DNA from: an uncultured Sphingomonadales bacterium
GTDB taxonomy: Bacteria; Pseudomonadota; Alphaproteobacteria; Sphingomonadales; Sphingomonadaceae
Reading direction: 5' to 3'
DNA length: 64,000 nt
NCBI GenBank assembly: GCA_903832325.1
Contig: CAILBC010000027.1
Span: 310,001-374,000 of the forward strand
Shown here in pieces: positions 56,319 through 64,000 of this stretch. The notes under the pieces are model-generated. The model ran no database searches. It was not told where the DNA came from and saw nothing but the letters and a program-made list of their open reading frames with translations. How positions within the stretch are numbered: position 1 is the stretch's first letter; the number at the start of each line of letters is the position of its first letter. The position numbers were made by a program, and so were the translations under genes.

Positions 56319-56780
56319 CTACGTCACCCGCCATACCCACAGTTTGATCCCCAGCGGATAGCGCGCGCCGGCGCAGATGAAGATCGACCGGTTCATCCAG
56401 TCATAGCGGCCGTTTGGCGCGATGAATTCGGGCACGGTGCGGAAATAGTATTCCGCCGGATCAACCACTTCGCCTGCCCCCAGCCGCGCCATGACCTCGG
56501 GCGGGCCGTGGCGCAGGCCGCGATTGCGGATCTGGATCACCACACCGTCGTCGGTTTCCAGGGCATAGATCGCATCGGCCACGGTAACGCCATCGGGCCG
56601 GGTCAATTGCCAGTCGGCGGCGTTGCCGATCAATTTGCCCTTGATCAGCGGGCCTTCGACGCGGCCGCCGCCGACTATCGGCACGATGCGGCGCGCGCCG
56701 TCATACGTTTCGCCGATGCTGCGCGGCGGCTCCAGATCGCCGTGGGCTTCGTAGACAAATTCCAGGCCCGGTTTGATCAT
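56319..56780 (-). CDS. DUF3237 protein, candidate phenylcoumaran-acid decarboxylase
   Basis: A 153-residue DUF3237 beta-barrel protein: EFVYEAHGDLEPPRSIGETYDGARRIVPIVGGGRVEGPLIKGKLIGNAADWQLTRPDGVTVADAIYALETDDGVVIQIRNRG, typical of the family. From memory, two DUF3237 proteins of SYK-6 (PhcF, PhcG) decarboxylate the dehydrodiconiferyl-alcohol-derived acid stereospecifically to a stilbene. Here the gene overlaps a lignostilbene dioxygenase by ATGA, the enzyme that would cut such a stilbene. That coupling supports the assignment. Confidence 0.82.
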   Translation of the reverse strand: MIKPGLEFVYEAHGDLEPPRSIGETYDGARRIVPIVGGGRVEGPLIKGKLIGNAADWQLTRPDGVTVADAIYALETDDGVVIQIRNRGLRHGPPEVMARLGAGEVVDPAEYYFRTVPEFIAPNGRYDWMNRSIFICAGARYPLGIKLWVWRVT

Positions 56781-58246
56781 GCGGCAAGCCCGATATCGGC
56801 ACCATCGACCCAGTTGCCGTGGAGGCCGAAACGCAGGCGGATCGGGATGTTCACGGTGGCCAGCGGCCCTTTGGCAATGTCGAGCGCATCAAAGATCAGC
56901 AAGTCGCTGCGCGCTTCATCCAGCCGGTTGCATACTTGCACGATCCAGCCGTCGCCTTCGGGTGCAGCGGCACTGCGCGGCACAAAGCATGGCTCTTGCA
57001 GGCTGCTCACCGGGCCGCACCACCAATGCTGTTCGGCCCCTGTTTCGAAATCCTTGTGAAACAGGCAATTCATCAGCAACCCGCCGGCGCTGCCGCCGCG
57101 CAGTTCCACCGGGCGTTTCATGTCCATTTCCAGAAACCAGCCATGGCGGGTTTTGCGCCCGGCAAAGCGATCATCGATACGCGGAAATTCGGCCGCCGTG
57201 TCCGACAGGCGGTTGACCGCGGCAAAGGCATCGTCGTTGCTCGACAGATCGACCACCCATTCGGTGGGATGGCTCATCGCCTCGCGCGGGTTGAACGGCG
57301 CGCCGTGCACATCGGGAAAGAACGGGAACATGTTGTTCTTTGCCTCGCAGGTGACGAAATGGATTTTGCTGCCATCCTGCCAGGCGTTGAGCACGTGGCT
57401 GGCAAAGCAGTTATCACGACGGAACCAGCGGATATCGGCATCGGTCACGCCATCGCGGCGCGGGATCACCCCCAGATAGACCGGCAGGGTGGTATCAAAC
57501 CCGAAATGCGGCTTGCCCTGTTCCAGCCGTTCCCAGCTGCCGATCGAGGGCACGATGTGCACGATCAGATAGTCTTCGGTAATGCCGAAATCGTGCATCA
57601 TGCAGTAATAGGGCACTTTGAACCACACTTCGCGGATCAGCGTGCCATCGGGCGCAACCTCCATATACGTGACGTCATCGGTGCACAGCCCGCTGGCGGC
57701 ATAGCCGATCGCCACCATGTTGCCGGTGGCATGGTCGACCTTTGGATGCGCGGTAAAGGTTTCGCCGGTCATCGCGCCGCCAAACTTTTCCATCCCCAGC
57801 GTGTCCATGCTGACCGGGTCCATCAGCAGCGCGGGGCTGTCTTCCTTCAGCGCCCACAGCTTGCCGGCAAAGACAAACGCATTGGTGTTGGCGGTGGAGC
57901 GCACTTCGCCGCGCACTTCGGGCAGGTCGGTCAGCGGGTTGCGATAATTGCCGAACAGCGCGTGGCCCGCGGCGTGTTCCAGTTCCCATTTGCGCGTGCG
58001 CGCCCAGCGCTGGCGGAAATCGACCTGGCCATCGTGGATGTGGAACCGGGTGATCATGCCATCGCCATTGAAGGCAATGTCGTCGCCGTGCAGGGGGGGG
58101 AATTGCGGATCTGGCTGAACGCGGTAGAAAGCGCCCGACATCTCTGCCGGAATGGTGCCTTCGTGCACCAGGTCGGCAATGTCGGCCTCGATCCGCGACG
58201 GCGTGTTGAAGCCGGTGAATGCGGGTGTCTGTGGGAAATTTGCCAT
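56777..58246 (-). CDS. lsd: Lignostilbene alpha,beta-dioxygenase
   Basis: Non-haem Fe(II) carotenoid-cleavage-family enzyme that splits the central double bond of 4-hydroxystilbenes to two aldehydes (vanillin from lignostilbene). It has 489 residues, the LSD size. Iron-binding His are at 167, 218 and 284, with the fourth in RLRFGLHGNW near the C terminus. The residues that mark stilbene-cleaving members are in place with the published numbering: Phe59, Tyr101 and Lys134, which activate the 4-hydroxyl. The ATG at 58246 lies 21 bases from an operator. Several isozymes exist in sphingomonads; which one is unclear. Confidence 0.94.
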   Translation of the reverse strand: MANFPQTPAFTGFNTPSRIEADIADLVHEGTIPAEMSGAFYRVQPDPQFPPLHGDDIAFNGDGMITRFHIHDGQVDFRQRWARTRKWELEHAAGHALFGNYRNPLTDLPEVRGEVRSTANTNAFVFAGKLWALKEDSPALLMDPVSMDTLGMEKFGGAMTGETFTAHPKVDHATGNMVAIGYAASGLCTDDVTYMEVAPDGTLIREVWFKVPYYCMMHDFGITEDYLIVHIVPSIGSWERLEQGKPHFGFDTTLPVYLGVIPRRDGVTDADIRWFRRDNCFASHVLNAWQDGSKIHFVTCEAKNNMFPFFPDVHGAPFNPREAMSHPTEWVVDLSSNDDAFAAVNRLSDTAAEFPRIDDRFAGRKTRHGWFLEMDMKRPVELRGGSAGGLLMNCLFHKDFETGAEQHWWCGPVSSLQEPCFVPRSAAAPEGDGWIVQVCNRLDEARSDLLIFDALDIAKGPLATVNIPIRLRFGLHGNWVDGADIGLAA

Positions 58247-58267
58247 GGACAACGCTCTCAAATGTTA

Positions 58268-58286
58268 TTGTATGTTGTGCTGACAA
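58268..58286. promoter_or_regulatory. Shared 19-bp operator, site 6 (lignostilbene dioxygenase / marR promoter)
   Basis: TTGTATGTTGTGCTGACAA: left arm perfect. It sits in the 58-base gap between the dioxygenase and MarR starts, 21 and 18 bases from each, so a bound protein would block both. Fits autoregulation by the MarR protein. Confidence 0.75.
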
Positions 58287-58304
58287 TCCTCCAGGGACAC
58301 GTGG

Positions 58305-58778
58305 ATGGCAAGACCAAAAGAGACACTCGTACCAACCACGCCCCATGTCGACGGCGACGAGGATATCGGTGAAATCCGGTCGATCGTGGGGTTTCATATC
58401 CGGCTGGCCCACGGCGCGGTCTATCGCCACTTTACCGAAACGTTCAACCACATCGACCTGACGCAAAAGCAGGTTTCGGTGCTGTGGTTGATCGGGGATT
58501 ACCCGGATATTGCCCAGACCGACCTTGCCACGCGCATGCGGATGGACCGCGCAACCACGATGGCCATTGTCAACCGGTTGCAGGATCGCGGGTTTCTGGT
58601 GCGCGGCGCGTCGCTGACCGACCGGCGCAAGCAGACGCTGAACCTGACCGAGGCGGGGCAAGTGGCGATGGGCCAGGCCAAGGAAGCGATCCGCGAACAC
58701 GAACGCTGGCTGAAATCGCGCTTTACCGACCGCGAAGTGGAAACGCTGATCGAGATGCTGACCCGCATCCACGATTGA
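58305..58778 (+). CDS. MarR-family regulator, candidate master repressor of the lignin regulon
   Basis: A 157-residue MarR protein: dimer helix, then winged helix (LTQKQVSVLWLIGDYPDIAQTDLATRMRMDRATTMAIVNRLQDRGFLVRGASLTDRRKQTLNLTEAG) and a C-terminal dimer helix. It shares a 58-base promoter and one TTGTATG operator with the lignostilbene dioxygenase. Seven further copies of that operator occur in the window, including before ligM. SYK-6 DesR, a MarR repressor of ligM, is the nearest functional model I recall. Whether this or the MarR at 61762-62298 is the DesR equivalent cannot be decided. Confidence 0.85.
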   Translation: MARPKETLVPTTPHVDGDEDIGEIRSIVGFHIRLAHGAVYRHFTETFNHIDLTQKQVSVLWLIGDYPDIAQTDLATRMRMDRATTMAIVNRLQDRGFLVRGASLTDRRKQTLNLTEAGQVAMGQAKEAIREHERWLKSRFTDREVETLIEMLTRIHD

Positions 58779-58871
58779 AGTCTGTGTTGAAAGTCGCCTT
58801 GCGGTGCCATTGTGCCACCCACCGCCCCACACGCCCGGCCCAGTGGGTGGCGCAGTCGAAACAGAGTCTTT

Positions 58872-58919
58872 GGCCGGAAACTGAAATGGCCGGAAATTGA
58901 AATGGCCTGAAAGCAAAAT
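58872..58919. repeat. 16-bp tandem repeat, three copies
   Basis: GGCCGGAAACTGAAAT, GGCCGGAAATTGAAAT and GGCCTGAAAGCAAAAT. It lies in the 242-base gap between the MarR gene and the Nu-class GST; the rest of the gap shows no gene. Confidence 0.85.
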
Positions 58920-59020
58920 CGGCGCACGCCTGGTTGTAACTTGCGTGCGGCAAACCATCTGGAGCGGGGACGACCGGTTCCCCCGAACGACCTTTTTCCC
59001 AAACATGCGAGGATGCAATC

Positions 59021-59926
59021 ATGGCCAGTGGCGATCCAGCCGACAACCTGCCCGCGGGCTATGTGCCTGCCGCCGTGTGGACCTGGGACCAGCCTTCGGG
59101 CGGGGCCTTTGCCAATATCAACCGTCCGGTATCGGGCGCGACTCATGACAAAGTGCTGCCCGTGGGCAAGCATCCGCTTCAGCTTTACTCGCTGGGCACG
59201 CCCAATGGCGTGAAAGTCACGATCATGCTGGAAGAGTTGCTGGCCAAAGGCCACGCCGGGGCGGAATACGATGCCTGGCTGATCAACATCGGGCAGGGCG
59301 ATCAGTTTTCCAGCGGGTTTGTCGAAATAAACCCCAATTCCAAGATTCCGGCACTGGCCGACCATTCGCTCGATCCGCCGGTGTTCCTGTTCGAATCCGG
59401 TTCGATCGTGTTTTACCTGGCTGAAAAGTTTGGTGAATTCCTGCCGACCGAAACCCGCGCCCGCGCGGCGGTGATGAACTGGCTGATGTGGCAAATGGGC
59501 AGCGCGCCCTATCTGGGCGGCGGTTTCGGGCATTTTTATGCTTATGCGCCGATCAAGATCGAATACGCGATCAACCGCTTTGCCATGGAAACCAAGCGGC
59601 TGCTGCATGTGCTCGATACCCAGCTGGGCAAAACCGAATATGTTGCCGGCGATGACTATACCATTGCCGACATTGCCAATTACACCTGGTACGGCAACAT
59701 GGTGCGTGAAGCCTACAGCGCGCAGGAATTCCTGTCGGTGCACGAATATGCCAATATCAGCCGCTGGGTCGATCTGGTGGGGGCGCGGCCGGCAGTGCAG
59801 CGCGGGCGCATGGTCAACCGCGGCTTTGGCGATCCGGCGCAATGCCTGCGCGAACGCCACGATGCCAGCGACTTTGATCTGAATACCGAAGACAAAGTGC
59901 AGGCACGCGGCGGTACGCGGGTTTGA
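59021..59926 (+). CDS. Nu-class glutathione S-transferase, glutathione lyase for lignin ethers
   Basis: A 301-residue YghU/Nu-class GST: HPLQLYSLGTPNGVKVTIMLEELLAKG (the class's TPNGxK turn binding glutathione), FVEINPNSKIPALADHS, LFESGSIVFYLAEKFGEFLP, and a helical C-terminal domain with GDDYTIADIANYTWYGNM. In N. aromaticivorans a Nu-class GST (GSTNu) removes glutathione from the beta-etherase product and can itself break the ether; this gene is the likely equivalent, taking the place of SYK-6 LigG. ATG at 59021 with GAGG nine bases upstream. Confidence 0.88.
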   Translation: MASGDPADNLPAGYVPAAVWTWDQPSGGAFANINRPVSGATHDKVLPVGKHPLQLYSLGTPNGVKVTIMLEELLAKGHAGAEYDAWLINIGQGDQFSSGFVEINPNSKIPALADHSLDPPVFLFESGSIVFYLAEKFGEFLPTETRARAAVMNWLMWQMGSAPYLGGGFGHFYAYAPIKIEYAINRFAMETKRLLHVLDTQLGKTEYVAGDDYTIADIANYTWYGNMVREAYSAQEFLSVHEYANISRWVDLVGARPAVQRGRMVNRGFGDPAQCLRERHDASDFDLNTEDKVQARGGTRV

Positions 59927-59930
59927 ATCC

Positions 59931-59969
59931 ATCCCGGCCCCTCGCTGCAAGCGGAGGGGCCGGGATTTT
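59931..59969. terminator. Bidirectional terminator between GST and SDR
   Basis: ATCCCGGCCCCTC pairs with GAGGGGCCGGGAT (13 bp), followed by TTTT; the convergent genes end on either side. Confidence 0.85.
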
Positions 59970-59981
59970 CCGCATCGCAGG

Positions 59982-60908
59982 TCATGTCAGGTCGCTGATC
60001 CCGATCTGCGCGCCGGCGAGCGCGGCGCGGTTGGCTTCGCGGCGCAGCGCCTCGATCTGCGCGCGGCCGGGCGGGATCGGCTCGTCGGGCAGTGCGGCCA
60101 TCATCTCGGCGGCGATTTCGGCAAAATCTTCGCGGTGGTCGGGGTGGGTCAGGATCAGCGGGCGGTTTTCGATCATCCCGCGCAGGGTCTTTTCGCCCAC
60201 TTCCAGCGCGTCCATGCCCAGATCGAACGCGGTGCCAAACTGCGCCAGTTCGCCGGCATCGACCGGGGCAAAACCCGATTCGGCAAACTGCGCCGGGCGT
60301 TTCAGCGCGCTGTCCCACGCGTTGCTTTGCGTCAGGCCCGGGCACAGCAGCGAAACGCCGATGCCGTGCGGCGCCAGATTGTACCGCAGGCTTTCGGTCA
60401 GGCCGCGCACCGCAAATTTGCTGGCGGTATAGATCCCCGCCTGCGGCCCGGCGCAAAACGCCGCCATCGATGCAACATTGACCACGTGGCGCGGGCCGTC
60501 TTGCGCTTTCATCCCCGGCAGCATGGCGACCAGCGCATTGGCAATGCCGCCGAAATTGACCCCCATGATCCAGTCGTAATCGGCATGGCTGGCGCAATCG
60601 GTGGGCCCGAACACGCTGACCCCGGCATTGTTGGCCAGGATATGCACCGGGCCCAGCGTTGCGGCCAGATCGGCCCAGCGCGCGCGGTCGGTCACGTCCA
60701 ACGGTTCGAAGCGCGGCGGGGGCAGGGCATTGTCGGCAAACCAGCGTGCGGCCGCATCGCGGTGCGCCGCGTTGCGCCAGGTCAGCACCAGATCGATCCC
60801 CGCGCGGGCAAACGCGCGCGCCATGCCAAAGCCGATGCCCGATACCCCGCCGGTGATCAGCGCGGTGCGCCCGCGAAAGCGGTCTGCGGTGATGTGGTCG
60901 ATTGCCAT
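59982..60908 (-). CDS. C-alpha-dehydrogenase-type SDR, third copy
   Basis: A 308-residue SDR of the LigD-like size: GGVSGIGFGMARAFARAGIDLVLTWRN (cofactor; the Arg after the second strand suggests NADP preference), NNAGVSVFGP, ADYDWIMGVNFGGIANALVAMLPGM, YTASK and the C-terminal MDALEVGEKTLRGMIENRPLILTHPDHREDF. I use the ATG at 60908, which fits the family N terminus. Divergent from an NTF2-like gene with an operator between. Probably oxidises a dimer alcohol such as the benzylic or gamma position. Confidence 0.84.
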   Translation of the reverse strand: MAIDHITADRFRGRTALITGGVSGIGFGMARAFARAGIDLVLTWRNAAHRDAAARWFADNALPPPRFEPLDVTDRARWADLAATLGPVHILANNAGVSVFGPTDCASHADYDWIMGVNFGGIANALVAMLPGMKAQDGPRHVVNVASMAAFCAGPQAGIYTASKFAVRGLTESLRYNLAPHGIGVSLLCPGLTQSNAWDSALKRPAQFAESGFAPVDAGELAQFGTAFDLGMDALEVGEKTLRGMIENRPLILTHPDHREDFAEIAAEMMAALPDEPIPPGRAQIEALRREANRAALAGAQIGISDLT

Positions 60909-60937
60909 GCCTTTTCCCTCGCCATGTTTTCTATCAT

Positions 60938-60956
60938 TTGTTAGCAAAGCATACCA
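60938..60956. promoter_or_regulatory. Shared 19-bp operator, site 7 (SDR / NTF2-like promoter)
   Basis: TTGTTAGCAAAGCATACCA, flanked by ATT and AATG, giving a longer CATTTG...CAAATG palindrome. It lies 29 bases from the SDR start and 52 from the NTF2-like start. Confidence 0.7.
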
Positions 60957-61008
60957 AATGACCCCGGCGCGGCAAGCCGGTGAAGCAACAATGCCTGGGA
61001 GAGCGAAC

Positions 61009-61728
61009 ATGCCTGATACCGATACGCGGCTGGCCGCGCTGGAGCGGCGGGTCGACGAACTGGAAGACCTCAACGCCATTCGCCGGCTGCAAATGGCCTA
61101 TGGCTATTACATCGATTACAACCGGCCCGAAGAGACCGCGGCGCTGTTTTCAAAAGACGGCGCGGTGGTGTTCCTGTCGGGCGAATATCGCGGCCATGCG
61201 GGAATTGTGCGGCTTTATGGCACCTGGTTCCAGAATCTGTTCACCGGCGGGCGGCGCGGGCCGGTCGATGGCCTGCTGCTCGATCATTTCCAGTTGCAGG
61301 ACGTGATCACCGTGGCGCCCGACCGCCAGACGGCAAAGGGCCGGTTTCGCGGCATCCTGGCCGGCGGCTGGCACGACAGCGCGCTGGCGGCCAAGCCCGA
61401 TGGCGTGCCGCAGCAATTCTGGGAAGCGGGCATTTATGAAAACGATTACGTGCGCGAAGACGGCGTGTGGAAAATCCGCCGGCTGGATTACATGATGCAG
61501 TGGCAGGCCGATTACGAAACCGGCTGGGCGCACACCATCGCACACTTGCAGCCCGCGCAAGTGTGCTATCCCGAAAACCCGATCGGACCTGACGTGATCC
61601 TGCCCGATGTGGACGTGCGTCAGACCTGGCCGCACCGCCAGGAAGTGCGGATGAGCTTTGCCCACCCGGTGCTGGGCGCCGCCTTTGTGCGTGAACAGTT
61701 CACCGCGATGCAGGGATCATGGCCGTAA
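61009..61728 (+). CDS. SnoaL_4-type NTF2-like protein, candidate gamma-formaldehyde lyase
   Basis: A 239-residue protein: a short coiled-coil start (LAALERRVDELEDLNAIRRLQMAYGYYIDYNRPEETAALFSKDGAVVFL), a SnoaL_4/NTF2 core, and a C-terminal tail with VCYPENPIGPDVILPDVDVRQTWPHRQEVRMSFAHP. ATG at 61009 after GGGAGAG. From memory, LdpA/LsdE, which turn a beta-1 dimer (diguaiacylpropanediol) to lignostilbene plus formaldehyde, have this fold. The shared operator with the lignostilbene dioxygenase and the adjacent dimer-type SDR support that role, but the reaction is not proven. Confidence 0.78.
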   Translation: MPDTDTRLAALERRVDELEDLNAIRRLQMAYGYYIDYNRPEETAALFSKDGAVVFLSGEYRGHAGIVRLYGTWFQNLFTGGRRGPVDGLLLDHFQLQDVITVAPDRQTAKGRFRGILAGGWHDSALAAKPDGVPQQFWEAGIYENDYVREDGVWKIRRLDYMMQWQADYETGWAHTIAHLQPAQVCYPENPIGPDVILPDVDVRQTWPHRQEVRMSFAHPVLGAAFVREQFTAMQGSWP

Positions 61729-61738
61729 CCCGCTGAAT

Positions 61739-61768
61739 CGGGGACATCATTATCGGGGACATCATTCC
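61739..61768. repeat. 15-bp tandem duplication at a marR 3' end
   Basis: TCGGGGACATCATTA then TCGGGGACATCATTC. The second copy overlaps the stop of the minus-strand MarR gene. Confidence 0.85.
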
Positions 61769-62298
61769 TGATCGTGCAGGGCGATTCCGGCGTGGTGATC
61801 GCGAATCCAGGCGATCAGTTGCGCGTTCACTTTGTCGGTCAGCCGCGCCAGTTGCTGGCGCTGGCGGGGTGACAGCGGGCCCAGCAGCGCGCCCGCCACG
61901 ACATCGAAATGGGGCTGGGTGCGGGCATAGGCGGCATGCCCGGCGGCGCTCAACCGCACCGGGCGGCGGCGGCGGTTCTCCGGATCGATGGCATCCTCGA
62001 TCCAGTCGCGTTCGCGCAGGCTGGTGATCGTGCGGCTGACATTCATGGGCGGCAGGCCGGTGATTTCCACCAGATCGTGCCCGGCCAGCTCGCCTTCGCC
62101 GGCCAGCGCCATGATCACGCGCAATTCGGCGGCGGTCATTTCGGCCGGATCGCACACCCCGTCGCGCATCGGCCCCGAAATGAAGCTGCCCAGTTTCAGC
62201 AGCCGCACCAGCAGGTCGGCAGGTTCGGGCACGTCGGCGGGGGCATTTGCCGGGGCGTTTGCCGGGGCGCTTGAGGGCTGGGGGGCGGGTTCGTTCAT
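61762..62298 (-). CDS. MarR-family regulator
   Basis: A 178-residue MarR protein: [71 protein letters not shown] is the winged helix. The first 25 residues are a Pro/Ala/Asn repeat ([12 protein letters not shown]) from 12-bp DNA repeats near 62236-62271. Divergent from folD across 144 bases that hold operator site 8, but 113 bases from its own start. It is the second candidate for the protein that binds the shared operator. Confidence 0.84.
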   Translation of the reverse strand: MNEPAPQPSSAPANAPANAPADVPEPADLLVRLLKLGSFISGPMRDGVCDPAEMTAAELRVIMALAGEGELAGHDLVEITGLPPMNVSRTITSLRERDWIEDAIDPENRRRRPVRLSAAGHAAYARTQPHFDVVAGALLGPLSPRQRQQLARLTDKVNAQLIAWIRDHHAGIALHDQE

Positions 62299-62411
62299 GG
62301 GGTGGCAGCTAAGCCACAGCGCGGCGGTGCTGGCAAGACCCCCGTTATCTGCCGATTCGCACCGTTATCGGCCGGGGCGGCGGGTTGCCGGGCGCGATCG
62401 GGCACGCTATA

Positions 62412-62430
62412 TTGTAAGTGCAGCATACAA
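62412..62430. promoter_or_regulatory. Shared 19-bp operator, site 8 (folD promoter)
   Basis: TTGTAAGTGCAGCATACAA: one mismatch in the left arm, right arm perfect. It ends 12 bases before the folD start, where a bound repressor would block transcription. Confidence 0.75.
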
Positions 62431-62442
62431 AAAGGGATGGGT

Positions 62443-63312
62443 ATGACAGCGCGGATCATCGATGGCACGGCGCTTGCGCGCAGTTTGCGCCAGGGCATCG
62501 CGGCACGCGTGGACCGTTTGCGGCAGGCGGGCACGGCCCCGGGCCTGGCGGTGATTCTGGTTGGCGAAGACCCGGCGAGCGCAGTCTATGTCGGGCGCAA
62601 GATCAAGGCCTGCGAGGCGGTGGGCATTGCCAGCCTGACCGAACGCTATCCCGCGAGCATCGACAACGACACGCTGCTGGCGCGCATTGCCGCGCTCAAT
62701 GCCGATCCGGCGGTGCACGGCATTCTGGTGCAATTGCCCCTGCCGCCGCATATCGACATGCCGCGCGTGCTCGAAACGATCAGCGTGGACAAGGATGTCG
62801 ACGGGTTCCATCTTTACAACATCGGCGGGCTGGTCACCGGCAATACCGTGTTTTCGCCCTGCACCCCCTATGGCGTGGTCAAACTGCTCGAATCCGAAGG
62901 GATTGATCTGAAGGGGCAGAATGTCGTGGTGGTGGGGGCCAGCAACATCGTCGGCAAGCCGACCGCGCTGATGCTGATGGCCGAAGGCGCCACGGTGTCG
63001 ATCTGCCACATCCACACGCGCGATCTGGCGCAATACACGATCATGGCCGATATTCTGGTCGTGGCTGCGGGCGTGCCCGGGCTGATCGTGCCGCAAATGG
63101 TCAAGCGCGGCGCGGTGGTGATCGATGTGGGGATCAACCGCCTGCCCGACGGGCGGATCGTGGGCGATGTGGATTTTGCCGGCGTTTCGGCCAAAGCCGC
63201 GGCAATCACCCCGGTGCCGGGCGGCGTCGGCCCGCTGACCGTGACGATGCTGCTGGAAAACACCGTGGTTTCGGCAGAGCGCGCGCTGGCGCTGGCCTGC
63301 GTTGACGCCTGA
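62443..63312 (+). CDS. folD: Methylene-THF dehydrogenase / methenyl-THF cyclohydrolase
   Basis: Two-step folate enzyme linking methylene-THF and formyl-THF. The 289 residues show both signatures: [23 protein letters not shown] with the catalytic Lys, [27 protein letters not shown], the NADP loop [17 protein letters not shown], and the end [24 protein letters not shown] at 62443, with AAGGG six bases upstream. The operator in its promoter suggests this copy serves LigM-derived C1 units rather than housekeeping. Confidence 0.96.
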   Translation: MTARIIDGTALARSLRQGIAARVDRLRQAGTAPGLAVILVGEDPASAVYVGRKIKACEAVGIASLTERYPASIDNDTLLARIAALNADPAVHGILVQLPLPPHIDMPRVLETISVDKDVDGFHLYNIGGLVTGNTVFSPCTPYGVVKLLESEGIDLKGQNVVVVGASNIVGKPTALMLMAEGATVSICHIHTRDLAQYTIMADILVVAAGVPGLIVPQMVKRGAVVIDVGINRLPDGRIVGDVDFAGVSAKAAAITPVPGGVGPLTVTMLLENTVVSAERALALACVDA

Positions 63313-63333
63313 ACGGCGCGCATCAGGCGCGGT

Positions 63334-63362
63334 GCCCATGCCGGAACGGGCCCGGCATGGGC
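63334..63362 (+). terminator. Hairpin after folD
   Basis: GCCCATGCCGG and CCGGCATGGGC form a perfect 11-bp stem with a 7-base loop, 21 bases past the stop and without a U tract. A short GCTAAAC-rich repeated stretch follows (about 63380-63421). Confidence 0.6.
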
Positions 63363-63410
63363 CACGGCAGGGGTTGGTCGCTAAACGCCCAGCTGCTAAA
63401 CTTTTAGCCG

Positions 63411-64000
63411 CTAAACCCCCAGGCGCCTGGCCGCGATATCGGCGCCTTCGCGCAGCGCGGTCAGCTTTTTCCAGGTAACCGCCGGGTCGATCTTGCCATA
63501 GCCGGCAAAAGTGCCGAACCCGCAATCGGTGGAGGCGACCACGCGGTCGGCGCCGACGATTGCGGCAAATCGTTCGACCCGCTGCGCGATCAGTTCGGGA
63601 TGTTCGACATAGTTCGAGCACGTATCGATCAGCCCGGGGGCGAGCACTTTGGTATCGGGAATGTCGGCATCGGCCCAGACTTTCCATTCATGTTCGTGGC
63701 GCGGGTTGGCCGCTTCGAACAGGATGGTCGAAGGGCGCGCGCCCAGGATCACGTCGATCACGCGCTCCAGCGGGATGTCGTGATCGTGCGGGCCTTCGTA
63801 ATTGCCCCAGCACACGTGCATGCGCAGGCGTTCGGGCGGCAGGCCGGCCGTGGCGGCGTTCAGCGCCTCGACATTGGCGGCGGCCAGTTTCACGAATTCC
63901 GCCTCTGACAGGTCCTGATACCCGGTGTGGCGCGACATCGCGAGATCGGGGCAATCGAGTTGCAGGTCAAACCCGGCCTCGATGATTGCGGCATATTCCG
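63411..64000 (-). CDS. MetE-like (cobalamin-independent methionine synthase II family) protein, 5' end outside window
   Basis: The C-terminal 196 residues of a UROD/MetE-like TIM barrel: EAGFDLQLDCPDLAMSRHTGYQDL, MHVCWGNYEGPHDHDIPLERVIDVILGARPSTILFEAANPRHEHEWKVW, and VASTDCGFGTFAGYGKIDP with the zinc-ligand Cys typical of the family. The frame stays open to the window edge. These proteins transfer methyl groups to thiols. Close to folD and in a region rich in C1 genes, it may accept methyl groups from 5-methyl-THF, but its substrate is unknown. Confidence 0.82.
   Translation of the reverse strand, partial: EYAAIIEAGFDLQLDCPDLAMSRHTGYQDLSEAEFVKLAAANVEALNAATAGLPPERLRMHVCWGNYEGPHDHDIPLERVIDVILGARPSTILFEAANPRHEHEWKVWADADIPDTKVLAPGLIDTCSNYVEHPELIAQRVERFAAIVGADRVVASTDCGFGTFAGYGKIDPAVTWKKLTALREGADIAARRLGV

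Noticed and set aside
58931..58957. Operator copy before the Nu-class GST
   Set aside because: TTGTAAC is present but the second half does not align to CATACAA.

Overview
The window is GC-rich, almost fully coding, and reads as the chromosome of a sphingomonad, most likely Novosphingobium, Sphingobium or a close relative. Its lig, fer, pob and lsd genes match, by recalled sequence and gene order, those of Sphingobium sp. SYK-6 and Novosphingobium aromaticivorans. The left edge holds housekeeping genes (gshB end, accC, accB, aroQ). Nearly everything else belongs to breakdown of lignin-derived aromatics. I see no tRNA, rRNA, transposase or CRISPR array. Many neighbouring genes share a 4-bp ATGA or GTGA stop/start overlap, so most of the window is arranged as tight operons.

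Layout. 1-3.7 kb: core metabolism. 3.7-6.3 kb: AraC-type regulator, pobA (4-hydroxybenzoate to protocatechuate), small multidrug exporter. 6.4-10.6 kb (minus): protocatechuate 4,5-cleavage operon dehydrogenase-ligJ-ligA-ligB-ligC. 10.8-12 kb (plus): a second ligAB-like ring-cleavage pair. 12-15.5 kb: secreted and membrane proteins, a sterol-desaturase-like protein and an unusual LysR regulator with two helix-turn-helix units. 15.7-20.3 kb (plus): ligK-ligU-ligI followed by a xylose-isomerase-like protein and a 2-oxoglutarate/Fe(II) oxygenase. 20.3-22.7 kb: ligE beta-etherase with an AMP-forming CoA ligase. 22.9-26.6 kb: ferC/ferB-ferA for ferulate. 26.6-32 kb (minus): exported oxidation operon (PQQ quinohemoprotein, p-cresol/eugenol-hydroxylase-type flavoprotein, cytochrome c). 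32-36.5 kb: NTF2/SnoaL-like proteins, an SDR and an aldehyde dehydrogenase. 36.7-43 kb: TonB receptor, amidohydrolase-SDR-ligF-hydrolase. 43-47 kb: purU, ligM-metF-hydrolase. 47-48.5 kb: M50-like protease. 48.7-50.6 kb: two LigD/LigO-type SDRs. 50.8-56.3 kb: MFS-aldehyde dehydrogenase-ligW-MFS. 56.3-58.8 kb: DUF3237-lignostilbene dioxygenase, divergent from a MarR regulator. 59-64 kb: Nu-class GST, a third SDR, an NTF2-like protein, a MarR regulator, folD and a partial MetE-like gene.

How the parts fit. Beta-O-4 dimers would be oxidised by the SDRs and split by LigE, LigF and the Nu-class GST. Beta-5 and beta-1 dimers would be turned into stilbenes (DUF3237 decarboxylase, NTF2-like lyase candidates) and cut by the dioxygenase. 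FerBA, aldehyde dehydrogenases and LigW would bring the products to vanillate. LigM demethylates vanillate to protocatechuate using tetrahydrofolate, which MetF, PurU and FolD recycle. LigABCIJKU takes protocatechuate to pyruvate and oxaloacetate.

The main new observation is a 19-bp palindrome, consensus TTGTATG-N5-CATACAA, in eight places. All eight lie in the promoters of the lignin-dimer, vanillate, folate and uptake genes (22.8, 39.26, 39.57, 44.1, 50.7, 58.3, 60.9 and 62.4 kb). This predicts one local regulon under a MarR repressor, probably one of the two encoded beside such sites. A second surprise is the abundance of 12-22 bp tandem duplications at gene ends, in a signal peptide and inside coding regions.
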